From assembly GCF_037975245.1 (NCBI RefSeq), contig NC_092567.1:23712376-23776375 (forward strand): DNA of 64,000 bases, written 5' to 3'. The DNA comes from Apostichopus japonicus (lineage: Eukaryota; Echinodermata; Holothuroidea; Aspidochirotida; Stichopodidae). The notes below the pieces were generated by a model, which was not told the origin of the DNA, did not search any database, and saw only the letters and a program-made list of their open reading frames with translations. Shown piece after piece: positions 51,771-64,000 of this stretch. The translations under genes and the position numbers were made by a program. Position 1 is the first letter of the stretch. Every line of letters begins with the position of its first letter.

Positions 51771-54700
51771 CTAGCCAGTGTTTACCTCTACTTTGATGTA
51801 AAAGGAGTCGTTTTTAAGATAAGAACCATTCTCCAGGACGGATAACGGAGCAAACTCCATGTAACCGAATCCCTTGTGATTACGATAAGAGGTCGGACGA
51901 TGGAAGGCCAGCAGCTCGGACTTGGCGATGAGCGTCTCGCGGAGATGCTTCCGTTTCAAGCAGTCCTCTGTTTGGTCTAGAATGGAAAGAGAGATACAGC
52001 CCTTGAAGGGCCACTCGACAATGTTATCGTACTCTCCCTTCATGAAATGCACAAAGAGAGAGATGTAGGCGCCTCTGATACTATCCGTGGCGTTAATGTT
52101 CACCCGGATGCAGAGTTTGTAGCCGTAGAGCGCCGTGTAGAAGCCGTCGCTGTGCTGCACGCTGGTGGCACCCTTCATTGCGTCGTCACGCATCTTCATG
52201 TAGTTCTGAAGTCTCCAGATGAACGTGCCGTTACAGAATCGGTTCGTGTGTGCCTGATTATGTTTGTAGTTCTTCTCCACGTGGAGCAGTCTGTGCTCGA
52301 GGTCTTGTATCTTCTTGGTCTGCTTCCTTTCCCGCTCCTGCATCGCATGCGTCCACTTTAATATGTGTTCCATGTATTGGCTAAGCTCCTGTGGACTGTA
52401 ACTATCTTTAGCATGTAATAAACTGGGTAGAGGTGGACCCATGGGCCCACCAGCAGCACTACTGTGTCCCTTTGCCAGTGGTTCCATATAACTTTGATAA
52501 TCTGATTTGCCTTTGGAGCCTTTCATACCGAACGACGTAGCACTGGGCATTCCATATTCGGACATATTCGGCTGATGGTGTGGAAGCCCACTGTAATCGC
52601 CGTAATCGTCCGACTCTGTTAACCTGTGTGCTCCGGTCATGTTCAGGGATTCCACTCCGTTAGCAAGCAACACTATATGTTGATAGACTGAGTCCCTCAT
52701 ATGGAACTCCATTCTCTCTCGAAGAAGCTGAAAAAGAATTACAAATTATTAAGAGTCACTGGAAAACATCAGCTATAAATTTAGTTTTCAGGTGATGAAT
52801 TTTGCTGACAAATGAAAGTTTCAGTGTCCTTATCACAATGTTTATAAGTTCTCCTACATTTGTTGTTGCTTAAGTGTCGTAAAAATAACTGCTGATTATA
52901 ATTAAGACTACTATTAGTTTTAAATTTTCTGTAAAAAAAAGTTTGCGCCTTTTAAGTAATAACTAATGAGGGAAAAGAACGGTTTGCTTTTTGAGCGAGA
53001 AAGATTGAAGTTAATTTTAGGAATCTGGCAGGACTAAACTTTTTCGGGTGACAGCAAAGATTGCATAGAAAAATCCCCCAAAGGGTTTGCACAATCTTAA
53101 AAGTACAGTAACTGTACATCGTTAGCAACAGCAACCAATCTCTGTTTAATCATCAAAATTTAGAACTTGCTGTGACAGTTCATATCCTGTAGATTATATT
53201 ACTCATCTCAGCCGAGAATTTAGTGCACAAAATTACGCTACAAAGACTAGACAACTATTTTAGGGCGTGGTACTTATTATGACACACTTTTAGAAGTGTC
53301 AGGATATTACAAAGAAAGGTAAATTCTCCTCTGACCTTAAAAGGCATATTCTAAAATTCTTCTTAAATTTAAATCAATTGTAAAAGTAAGTGGGCCTGAA
53401 CGTTTCGATCCTAGCAGGATCTTCTTCAGAGGCAGCCTCTGAGGAAGATCCTGCTAGGATCGAAACGTCGGGCCCACTTACTTTTACACATTCTCTTACA
53501 CAGGCTCTTTAGTGGATAAGCAGTTTGCTAACAGCTTTTGTTTTATTTTAAATTTAAATCTGGTACCATGTGGGTAAGCTTAAAATTAATTTTCCCAACT
53601 TGCAGAGGGGCAACCCCTCAATTCAGAATCTTGCCCCTTGCAGGGACAGATAATGTATGGTAACCCTACACAAGTACATTACGAGACATGAAGTATTTTC
53701 ATTAAATTTTTTTTTTTAATCTATTCTCCATCTTGATTTCAGTAGATAATATTGACATTGTACTGGCACATGCATCACTCTATGTTCTAATATATTATCC
53801 TACTCAATTTTGAGGTTATTGAACTTCTGGTACGCTCTAACAAGTACCTGCAACAAACTACCTTCCATGTATTAAAGTCACTTTCCAGGCTACAGCAGGA
53901 ACGAACATATGAATAAAACATCATGAGAATCAATGGGAAATTCCCTGATATGATTGCAGTAATTAGTGAAACAATAGCCTGCCAGTACAGTAGGATATGA
54001 GCACTATGAAAAACAAGTACCAGGAAGTAGCCGACCTTCCTAGTATAACGGATATCAAGTCTTCACTTCAACCACATGGGGGGGGGGGGGGTCGGATGGA
54101 GGGGAAGTGACGCTATCTAATTGTGATTACCCTTTACACCATAGGCAATATGGTGCATTTACAATTTATCTACCATACTTGATATTAATACAGAGCTTTT
54201 TATATTTACTGAATCAACTGAGTCTATATATGCAGGCCTTAACATAATATCTCTCAAAATTTTTATGAAGGAAGTGAAAAAAAAAGCCACTGAACTACCT
54301 TCATTTTAGAATGTCACCTTCTTTTTTTTGGGGGGTCTGCATTCGGTCAGAAAAGTTTATCAACTCTATCTGCCGGGGAGTATTACTAAAGATATTTGCA
54401 ACTGATCAGTGTAAGACATAATAATGTATACACTTTATCACTACAAGACAGATAATGGCCAAAGAAAATCCAACACTCAGCTCCCTGTCGTTAGGAAGAA
54501 AGGGGACATGTTGGGCCTGGGGGAGGGGGAGTGGGGGGGAGTAAATCCACCAGGACCCTCATTTAAAGTTGAAGAAAGAGGACATGGCTGGGAAAATAAA
54601 TCCAGATATATGGTACTACCCTAACATTCATATCACAAGGAATATTGCAGCACCGAAAATGTGCCATACACAGGATGGACGAACTTAAACGTGCATTGCA

Positions 54701-57700
54701 GTACGTATGGTACCGAAACTTTCATAGACCAAAATACAAGTTTTAGTTTTATTTTGTCACTGTTTCTTTTAGTTTATTGATACATTTCAAACAATTTATG
54801 GAAGATATTATTTGTCAATCTAAATAATTTTATAGCTTTTCAAAAAAAACACAATTTTTTTTTTTTTTTTTAAATTTTTCAACATGATGGCCTTTATGGC
54901 ATTCATTTCATACTTTATGGACTTAATAACAGAAGTTTCCATGCCATGACAACCCAAAGGCCATTCATTATTAAAGACCTCCTTTGCAAATAATATATAG
55001 TACATACATACCCATGGCCAAACTAAATACCATAGGATAATGAACATATTATACAGGCCCCCTAGCCAGGAATACTCATGCAGAGGGCGGCATCCAACAA
55101 TTTAATGGAGGTTAACGAACAATGTAAGGAGGGGGCACAATAGTTTGTGTCCTGTTTTAACTTGTAACATTTTTTGTACACGTGATGTGGGCACAGATGG
55201 ATGGAAGGTACAGTAGTCTATAAAGGGGGTGTAGGGAGGGAGGGGGAGGGGGGAACTGTGGCGTGACCTGGCCATAGGCCCGAACACGAACCAAAGTAAT
55301 TGAAATCTAGTACGTTACCTCCGTTTGACAACCAAACGTTTTAAACCGACAAGCGACTACCACCTTAGGACACGTCTGGTCTATGTGGACCTTCTCCTCC
55401 TGTCGTAGAACAGACTGTCCGCAATGCTGGCACTGAATACTGGCTTTGGAGCAGTTTTCGCTGTGTTTCTGTAGAAGAGAAATGCCGCGGTCGTCAGACT
55501 AGGTTACACCCAGTGGGGCGGTACTGTAGCAATGACTTTTTACGCCCTTGATAAAACGTTTGAATTTTGGATGGCACACTGGAAATTGAAGGTAATAAGA
55601 AGGCCTTTTTTTATGTACCCAGATAGAATTCTTGCATAGAGTGTGACTTAAACTAGGCAGTTTTATTGCCTAAAACAATATGGTCACCATGGATTTTTAA
55701 GGACTTGGGGTATGCATGGTAACAGGTTCATTGAAATTAGGACACATGCAACATTATTTGGCCTCCGAGCAGATTTGGGGGTTGGGGAAAAAGTGTGGGG
55801 GGTGGGGTCGAATACTGATGGATGACCTTTCGTCAGCCCAGTGACTATTATGGGCACCCATCTATTTTAAAATATCAAAACAAAATGGATTCTTTTGTCA
55901 ACAATATCTAAAGGTGGTTGCTTGTTTAAGCTCGTCATTGCACTTATATAATAATATAAAGCTGCATAGGATGAGAAAATACTGTAACATCTTTCAATAA
56001 CAGACTTGAATGCATTTTGAAAATCACCCACCTCCAAAAAAAAAACAAAAAAAATAAATAAATAAACTTAGAGATTCACATAGGAGGGAGTTTTCATAGA
56101 ATAGATTCATATACTTGAAACAGAGATTTCTAGATGGGGCACTTGCAATATGAGTACAAACTGTACCAGCTGTACCAACTGGTACTAGTAGAATCTGATG
56201 CTCTTGGTACGAGCGTGAGTACCCAGGACAAGTACAAGACCATATTAAGTATGAGCACTTATCCTTGCACTAGTACAGTTTCTATCATACGTGAAGTCAG
56301 TGTACTTACATGCTAGTACTCATAACCGGCCTTGTACAGCTAGAATTGTACTCGTACCTGTTCTACTGTAACAGCATGTTTAATAGTTGTAGCATAGCTG
56401 CTGATTGCAAACTGACATATTCATACTTGTACTCAGAAGCCTTGTACTTAAATCAAGGGAAATTCTACTTGTACTCATACTAATATAACAGCATCCTCAA
56501 TAGTAGTAGTATTGCTGCTTACTATTCATACTTGTACTTAGAGACTTGTACTCAAATCAAGGGAAATTCTACTTGTACTCATACTAATGTAACAGCATCT
56601 TCAATAGTAGTAGTATTGCTGCTGATTGCAAACTGACATATTCATACTTGTACTTAGAACCTTGTACTCAAATCAAGGGAAATTCTACTTGTACTCATAC
56701 TAATGTAACAGCATCTTCAATAGTAGTAGTATTGCTGCTTACTATTCATACTTGTACTTAGAGACTTGTACTCAAATCAAGGGAAATTCTACTTGTACTC
56801 ATACTAATGTAACAGCATCTTCAATAGTAGTAGTATTGCTGCTGATTGCAAACTGACATATTCATACTTGTACTTAGAACCTTGTACTTAAATCAAGGGA
56901 AATTCTACTTGTACTCATACTAATGTAACAGCATCTTCAATAGTAGTAGTATTGCTGCTTACTATTCATACTTGTACTTAGAGACTTGTACTTGTACTCA
57001 AATCAAGGGAAATTCTACTTGTACTCATACTAATGTAACAGCATCTTCAATAGTAGTAGTATTGCTGCTGATTGCAAACTGACATATTCATACTTGTACT
57101 TAGAACCTTGTACTTAAATCAAGGGAAATTCTACTTGTACTCATACTAATGTAACAGCATCTTCAATAGTAGTAGTATTGCTGCTGATTGCAAACTGACA
57201 TATTCATACTTGTACTTAGAACCTTGTACTTAAATCAAGGGAAATTCTACTTGTACTCATACTAATGTAACAGCATCTTCAATAGTAGTAGTATTGCTGC
57301 TGATTGCAAACTGACATATTCATACTTGTACTTAGAACCTTGTACTCAATCAAGTGAAATTCTACTTGTACTCGTACTCGTATACATAGCTATAGACAAG
57401 TATCTGATATCAACACCAGATTTTCAAAAATGTCCCAAACATGTGTGGGATTGAAAATCCATGAGGGGAGGGTAAAATCGCAGGCATCTATACTAGAATG
57501 CTATGACTAGAGAGTAGAGATCGAGGAACAGCGGCACTTCTTGGGAAACAGATTCATCTAATTTTAAATAGGGGACCACCAACAGGATGATATGATCTGC
57601 AGGAAACACAGGCTGAGCAATGGGAAGCGGAGACCATCTAGAACAGGTGACGGAAACAGTGATTAATACACACAGGTACTTTACTCTGGACATTACTGCC

Positions 57701-60700
57701 ATTAATTTTGTATATATTACGTATGTTTAGTAGTCTGTTTCGAGGCTATGAATATTCACGATCTACTTTGGATAGTATTTTCAGTGCATTGCACTTACAT
57801 TCCTTTAATTTTTTTGCTTTCTCCTTAATCTTCTCTCACTCTTTTCTTTCCAATTTTGTTTTCCTCGTTTCATTCTACTGTTTATTTTTTCATTCTTTTA
57901 CAAGTTGTGGGGTGGGCGGAGGCGGGAATCACGGTTACATGAACACCTGAGTTTCAATTATGAGTTTCTTTCGAATCAAACCGCAGTTTGCACATATCCA
58001 TTGTTTTTTATACCCCTGGATTTAACTTGCCTAATCATATCCAAATCAAAATTAACTGTGAAAAAAAAAATTATTAATTAATATATTAAAATTTATTAAT
58101 TGATAATTTAGTTGGTGTGATACACACGTTTTGTATGCATAAAACAGAGGTAGTCTTATGGATCTCCTCCAACTCTTCACATACGTTTAGTCTTTTTAGA
58201 ACTATAACCTTTGTAAATAGTTGAACTGTCAGAATTTATTTTGTCATCTTATGACTCGAGGCTTACTGGTATAAGGTGACGATATTATGTTGAGGAAATC
58301 TTGGTACAATATACTTATGCTGCCCCACCCCCCCCCCCGCATCCTCCATGTTGATATCAGGGGGTAGGACTGACTATTACTTCTTCTGCACATTTAGATG
58401 AATTTAGAGAAACCCTCAGTGTTTGCTAGTGCCAAGTCTTGAGGTTGGAGATGAAATGCCCATTTTTCTGTAAAGTTTACTCCAGAAGTAAGTATTTTGT
58501 CATCAATACTGATAATCCAAGGCTGAAGAACCTTAAGGTACCTGCAAGCCTTATTAATTATCAGTAAATGTCAAAAAGGGGGGTGGGGAACAGATTGATT
58601 AATGCAGGCTGTAAAATTATGCAACGATCTAGGACCTTTTTGGTTGCTGGCCCCAATTTGTACCCTTGGCGACCCTCCAGGGGCACAGATGTTGTGGCCT
58701 GAGAAAGGGGCCTACAAGGGATAGGTATCTCCCCCCCTCTCTCACATTTCAGAAATTTGTATGATTTATTAGGGTGCCTACAGTTTGCTAAATGCTGTTA
58801 GATTTTCAACAAGTAATTTTTATGTTCAAGATATTCCACTTCGTTTTACCAAATACTGTTTTTTTCCCCCCACAATTTTTGGCTAGCATCCAAAACTAAT
58901 GGTACATGTAAACATGCTTTGTAGAATTGCTTGACCACGGAAACCTTAAAGTAAACATGAACTTCCGACCTCAGTGAAAGGGTTAGTTGCTTCATTTTGT
59001 TGCCAAAGACTGGTTAGAGGATATATTATAGGTAGCATAACTCAGGGAAATAATCCAAAACGTAACAACTCCACGTGTCAGGCACTCAGAGATTGTTGGA
59101 TTTGAGCCAAATGGTACCAGATGAGCTATGTCATACAGTATTCAAATCGCGGGTGTGCCGTTGCAAACTTCACAGAGATCGGAAAGCCAGCACATTTGAA
59201 ATTTTAAACCATCTTTGTGACTTTCTACCGCCTGCATAAATGCTCTTTCGAATCCACCTAGAATTCACCACCGGTTCTCAAATTTTTGACACAAGGGAAG
59301 AAAAGGATCCTGATACCACCTGGCATTTTTCAAACGTCAACAAGTCCTAAAGAACCCCAAAACCTCTAAGATGCTCTAGATTTGAAAACACATCAAATAC
59401 GACAAGTTTCATCCAAGTCCCTGGCTGGTGAATTTACACATCGAATAGATCCAAGTCAAATCTATGGTTTCCCGATAAGGAAGTCGGCATTTACCATTAC
59501 GGTTAGATTCGTCCAAACACGGAAGCATACAGAAATGTTGTACTCAAAGCCGAAGTGAAATTAATCGGGTCACACGTACATCCGGAGTCTATGCAAGCCA
59601 AGTTCTTCAATACCGCCCTCATTTACCTTTCGGACTGTAGTCTGGATTACTTACTCACCTCCAACATATCTTTTGCGATTTGCTTCCCACACTGTTCACA
59701 ACCGACAGGTATCTTGGGACATAGCACACGGACATGCTCCTCGAACGACAGTCGACGGACTTCCTTACCGCATAGGTGAGGACAGCTGATCATTCTAAAA
59801 GAGCAGTTCTCTTCATGAGTCTAGAAAAATGTGAGGACATAAATTATTAAGATCAATTAAATTATTAATTAATTAAATGTTAATTTGGTACAACACATGA
59901 AAACATACACTCACGTACAGTAGTAAGATTTTTTTTGCTGGGAATCAAAATTGTCATCTCTATACATAATAGGACAATTTTTAATGGGGCTGTTGAGTAA
60001 TTAATTACTCAAGTCAAGTTGATTTTATTTTTAAATGTGCCTGCCTGATGACTAACCTACAGTAGCTCACTTGAATGGACACTGGACTACTTGGTACTAA
60101 GATTTCCTTACAATGTATGCATGCAATGTTGCTTCTGGCAATTTTCCTGTGTTTACATCTTTGCCAGCCTACATCGTGTACTGTTACCAGCCATCGAAAC
60201 TGAACACCACTTCTCCCACTTCTCCCACTTCAACCAGATCGTGAATTGCCATATTTGTGTGTGACATACTGTAGGTCACTTCATTTTGAGCAAAACCCAG
60301 AGAGCTGGTCTCATTTTTAAACGATTCAAGCTGTTACATTTTGATGGCATTTAGATCAGGAAACACTCCAGACTGGCTCAAACCTCTCGAGCCTGCCAGT
60401 CGAATTGCACCTTGTAATAAGATTGTGAATGGGAGTTGCAACAAAATTCCCCTTTTAATTTTCTCATTTGCATTCTTGCCAATTGTATTTGTACATTAAA
60501 ATTACACATGGGCATGGCATGTAAACATTGAAGTGTATTATGAAAACTGCAATATCATTGTGTTTATACATGTATGAATACAGGCTGAATAAGAAAGAAC
60601 AGCACATTGACTTAAACCAAACTTTAATAGGAGCTTTTGTTTCCAGAGAATGAACAGTTCTTTGCCAACCCTCTCATAGTCAAAATTCTGTGTTGCTAGG

Positions 60701-61826
60701 TGTTAGTAATAACAAATGCTTTCCATTGTCATTGATACCAAAATAATTTTTTTTTTTTTTTTTTAAAAACCAGCCATGCCTGGTGGTTCTAGTAACTGGC
60801 TTCAGGTAAAATTTTAGTATTGATATGTTTAAGAAAAAAGACAAATGTTGGCTATTTATGTTTCTACAGCTAATCTGGTTATTAAAACATTTACCTCTAA
60901 AGTATGTTATATCTCCCGAATGCTCCTTTAAGGCTAAATCGATGATGATGTTGGTTCCTCAGTAAAGGCTTAAAATGTTAGCATTAATCTGCTGTTTTTT
61001 AAAGTAACACAAAATCAAAAGAATGACCTTAACCTTCATAATGAACTACAGAAGACCCTTGGATGACTTTCAACACACAGTTTGACCTTGACAAATTTGT
61101 ACTCTGTAAGTGTAAAACATGTTATTTTGAGGCCATGATAAATCTCACAGGGTTTTCCCATTTGGTTTTTGTGCTGCATCCGAGTGACCGACTTTACAAC
61201 GGTCTGTGTAAATTAGACTGTACAAAGTCCAGTCACCTTATTCCATGACCCTCAGCTGTTTAAAGGGTCACTTCTCAAAAACTTAAAAGTGATAAAGGAA
61301 TGCATCACAGACGGAAAGCACCGTTTCTTCAAGGTCAAAAATTAATTTTAATCAGTCATCCTTTGAAGTAAGATTCCTCCTAGAGTATGTTTGTTAGTGA
61401 ACATGAACATCTAGCAAATTTGGATTGGTTCAATGGTGTATTAAGCCGCATACACATATAGTGATATATCTTAGAGAAATCTCTGTTTGGGATGTTTGAT
61501 CTTCAAAACATGTCAGAAAGAGAGCCAAAAAAAACCCCAAAAAAAGATCCCCCCAAGATTTTTATTGCAACTAGTTTCACTTGGGATTGATCAATGAAGG
61601 GGTGAAACAGTGCATGTCACAAATTCCTGACTTGACTCTTGACTTAATTTCTTCTTCCAAGGCGGGAGGGAGGAGGAAGTGTTACGCTTCGTTAGTTGCC
61701 CTTTGCTGTCACATTACTCACCAACATTAGTCTCAGCTCGATCTTCTCTTTACATCCTTTGTCTTTGAACGGGCACAATGCCAGTAAACTCATGATCTCC
61801 CGTTTGGCGAATTGATCTGGAAACAT
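51771..61826 (-). CDS. TRAF6: TRAF6-like adaptor/E3 ligase, 5' end missing (RING exon outside window)
   Basis: Exons in transcription order on the minus strand: 61826-61722, 59820-59659, 55468-55319 and 52727-51771. All are phase 0 with GT/AG borders, giving 457 residues plus TAG. Exon 1 here reads MFPDQFAKREIMSL, which matches the segment just after the RING of TRAF6. The next two exons encode TRAF-type zinc fingers with Cys/His spacing (NCSFRMISCPHLC, NCSKASIQCQHCG, ACRFKTFGC). The last exon holds LLRERMEFHMRDSV, a Gly/Ser/Met-rich linker of about 85 residues, a short coiled coil (about 45 residues) and the MATH/TRAF-C domain (NGTFIWRLQNY, GYKLCIRVNI, YISLFVHFMKGEYD, ELLAFHRPTSYRNHKGFGY). 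The ELLAFxRPT and NxKGFGY strings favour TRAF6 over TRAF1-5. TRAF6 relays Toll/IL-1 receptor signals by K63 ubiquitination; that role is known for the family. The protein stops soon after the MATH domain (EVNTG) and lacks the longer vertebrate tail. No RING coding is visible from 61827 to 64000. Confidence 0.9.
53379..53550. mobile_element. Foldback element with hammerhead-like cores, copy 2
   Basis: A near-perfect palindrome (53379-53488) without a long spacer is followed by the same 3' tail as copy 1 (TAGTGGATAAGCAGTTTGC). The plus-strand core at 53434-53476 has CTGAGGA, the GATCC/GGATC stem, GAAA and CGTC, fitting the hammerhead consensus. The minus-strand core has an extra base at the cleavage position (CGTTC). 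Located in a TRAF6 intron. Confidence 0.65.
56340..57385. repeat. Tandem repeat with 104/116-bp alternating units in TRAF6 intron
   Basis: AATCAAGGGAAATTC recurs at 56451, 56555, 56671, 56775, 56891, 57001, 57117 and 57233, with a variant at 57348. Intervals are 104, 116, 104, 116, 110, 116, 116 and 115. Two unit types differ by the segment GATTGCAAACTGACATAT, which is present in the long form. They alternate as a ~220-bp dimer before collapsing to long units only. The unit is rich in ACTTGTACT, and the GTAC-rich stretch 56140-56340 just before it looks like a decayed extension. Confidence 0.9.
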
Positions 61827-63237
61827 CTGAAACGTAGTAAAAAGGTAGTAAACCTATGTAGTTCACCTCATATGTATTTCAGGTGTGGAACGAGATGGAT
61901 GTGCGGGTGTGACATCCTCCACCCTAAGCCCTCACCATCATTACCACCCACAAAGGAAGTACTCATTACCACAACCTTTACGTACTGACCTAATTCATAG
62001 CCAAAATATACCTCAGAATGCAACATTTCAAGTCTAACATTATATATGTATATTTTTTCTTGGGGGGGGGGGGAAAGGATTACCACATCCCTCCCTAAAA
62101 TTGAATTCAAAATTTAATGACTACAGGGCACCACTCTCTCCTTTTTAAAATCCTGGATCCAACTCTGCACAGAGGTGGTATCTTTGGCAACTTATCAAAG
62201 AGCAATGCTGCAACAGCTGCAAATACTGACTGCAGGAATATTAAACGAATATTAAATAATAGAGATGGTTTCTGCAGACCTCAGGAGTGCTTATTGTGTA
62301 AAAGGTTGGAAATGCAAAAGATTGTGTTCAATGCATCCTGGCTACAATAATGCTGCAGCCACCTCAGCATCACCTCTGCTGGACATCCTCTTAGACAGAA
62401 GCTGTTCAACAAAACACCCAAACTGAAAAATATTCGAATCGGACTGTTGAGACATGGGTGTTAAAGCTTCTTGAACCAGAAATCCGAATCGTAATACCAG
62501 TACAGATCCGTAGTGAAGATAATTCCATGTAAGCGAAATTACCGACAGGCTGCTCATTGGTTCCTTACTTGTCACATTTTTCTAAGACTATACGAACATT
62601 GTTAATACTTGAATACTTGTACACAAGGCTTTCAAAGTTTGACCACTATCGACAGTGAGTTTCTTGCACCCAATGTGGACATACAGTACATATCAAGTCA
62701 GTTTATACAATCTTTACTTTTGAAACTACCTTATTTATTTAGGACTTCATACTTTAGGACTTCATGTCTCGCAGTCTTTGTTCACTGACCTGAAATGAAC
62801 TTTGACTTCCGCATAAAACAAACTGGGTTCTTATAACACACCTCATGAAAAAGCTTTACTTTCGGCGATTATTGTGATCACAAGGAATTCAAACTTTGAC
62901 CTCTGCTGACCTCTAACGACCTTTGATCTTGATACAAACAATAATCAGCTTTCAGGCTTTCCTTTCTCTTTTATTTGTTGTTGTTTGCAATCATATTCAT
63001 TCAAAAACAGTCATTTGCTGAAATCAAATTTACATAAATTTGCCATTCATAGTCTCTACTCAGAAGGAACTTGACAGAAACATGTATTTTAGATCCTCCT
63101 ACAAGCAGGAACTCGCGAAGAAGCCATCATTGGCTTATCAAAGCCGCAAGCTGACCGAAGTCAGTCTCTTACATTCATATTTAACGTCCATGATTATGAA
63201 TTGTCAATTGTCAACAACTCTATAACTGGACGACATA
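61827..63237. other. TRAF6 intron sequence, no RING exon found
   Basis: Both strands were read for a C3HC4 pattern and none was seen. The overlapping small frames at 62117-62575 show no zinc ligand spacing and no family resemblance. Confidence 0.55.
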
Positions 63238-63325
63238 CATTAATCTTGAAGTGACTCGAACTCGGGTTCTAATGATTGAAAGGCACTGGCGTTAACCACT
63301 GAGCTAACACGCCTAGCTGGACGAT
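63238..63325 (-). mobile_element. tRNA-derived SINE head or tRNA pseudogene
   Basis: On the minus strand, GTTAGCTCAGTGGTTAACGC (A box) and GAGTTCGAGTC (B box) are correctly spaced. The flanking acceptor-stem sequences do not pair well, which argues against a functional tRNA gene. Confidence 0.55.
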
Positions 63326-63925
63326 CTTGGACTATCTTGTTTTCATTTTCTCTCTTTCCAAGATCTCACCAATCTGTAACCTGAAATGGCTGTGGGTGTT
63401 TTGATCCTGCCAAAACACACATACAGTACAGATTATTATAACCAGCATACTGTACTTGAGGACTGTGAAAGTAAACAACCTCAAAACGCTTGTTTATAGA
63501 GTTAGTCTGCAATCTGCTGCTAGAGAAATGCGAAGGGACTTTCCCTTCATGTTAAAATCGTGCCTGGATGATCTTTAATATTTAGCGTACTGAAACATAG
63601 TGACCAACAGCTCAATAGAGATTAAAATATTAACAGAACCCTGATGTGTTTTTTATTTCTTCCGCTTTCAGTGTGACCGGAGAAGTACTTGTTCAACTTT
63701 CAAACTGACCTTTCTTTTAATAGTAGAACTGACCAGTTACCATGCAAGTTATAGTTCAACAGAATCTACACAAAACATTCAATCAGGCGTTTCATTTCCC
63801 CCCCGCATTTCACTTTAAAGGTGTCTTGCATAGAGGAGGTTTGAATTATAAATTGATTTGAATTGGTGGAAAAAATCATCAAACTGACAGAAAACACATT
63901 TCGTGTAGAAATTTATGTCGAACGT

Positions 63926-64000
63926 TCAAGGCATTGAAAAATCGCCCCCAACCGTGTGCCGTGCTCTGAAAAAGTTAACTTTCTGTTGCTAGCAAGTGAT
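63926..64000. mobile_element. Left end of a family C MITE, cut by the window edge
   Basis: AAGGCATTGAAAAATCGCCCC and CTGAAAAAGTT...CTGTTGC...GCAAGTGA follow the same order as in the element at 32639-32994. The rest lies beyond the window. Confidence 0.65.

Noticed and set aside
52047-52361. Plus-strand 104-residue frame
   Set aside because: Shadow of the TRAF6 MATH exon on the opposite strand.

Overview
This is eukaryotic nuclear DNA: AT-rich, intron-rich and full of transposon remnants. Three protein-coding genes can be rebuilt exon by exon with canonical GT/AG junctions and matching phases. The proteins are animal, and the transposon content (hAT, TTAA-flanked MITEs, Penelope-type foldbacks, a Ty3/gypsy piece, tRNA-headed SINEs) together with recurrent TAGGCCTA-type words suggests a marine invertebrate deuterostome. 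An echinoderm such as a sea cucumber is my best guess, but the species is not provable from this window.

Layout. 1-13.2 kb: no recognisable gene; MITEs, SINE and LINE tails, and an approximately 46-copy 19-bp minisatellite at 5287-6164. 13.6-22.7 kb, minus strand: a complete eight-exon NOSIP gene, whose last-exon tail is tandemly repeated four times at its 3' end. Its introns hold a 722-bp non-autonomous DNA transposon and the C-terminal scrap of a non-LTR retrotransposon. 22.7-26.5 kb: a transposon-dense divergent intergenic region with a hAT-like element carrying another element inside it, then a decayed gypsy fragment whose LTR-like part is interrupted by a 191-bp retroelement with a U2 snRNA head. 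26.6-42.1 kb, plus strand: a complete kinesin-14 (KIFC1/HSET-like) gene with three tandem 168-bp stalk/neck exons. One of its introns carries, on the opposite strand, two spliceable exons of a TTLL1-like tubulin polyglutamylase. 42.1-51.8 kb: intergenic repeats with two weak candidate membrane-protein exons. 51.8-61.8 kb, minus strand: a TRAF6-like gene without its 5' end; the RING exon must lie beyond base 64000.

The genes do not form an operon or pathway. NOSIP (U-box E3 ligase) and KIFC1 (minus-end mitotic motor) are divergent. KIFC1 and TRAF6 (innate immune adaptor and E3 ligase) are convergent. The observations most worth following are the triplicated kinesin neck exons with MITE-derived splice acceptors, the U2-headed retroelement with a perfect 13-bp target duplication, the repeated NOSIP terminal exon, the orphan antisense TTLL1 exon pair, and two palindromic elements carrying hammerhead-ribozyme-like cores.
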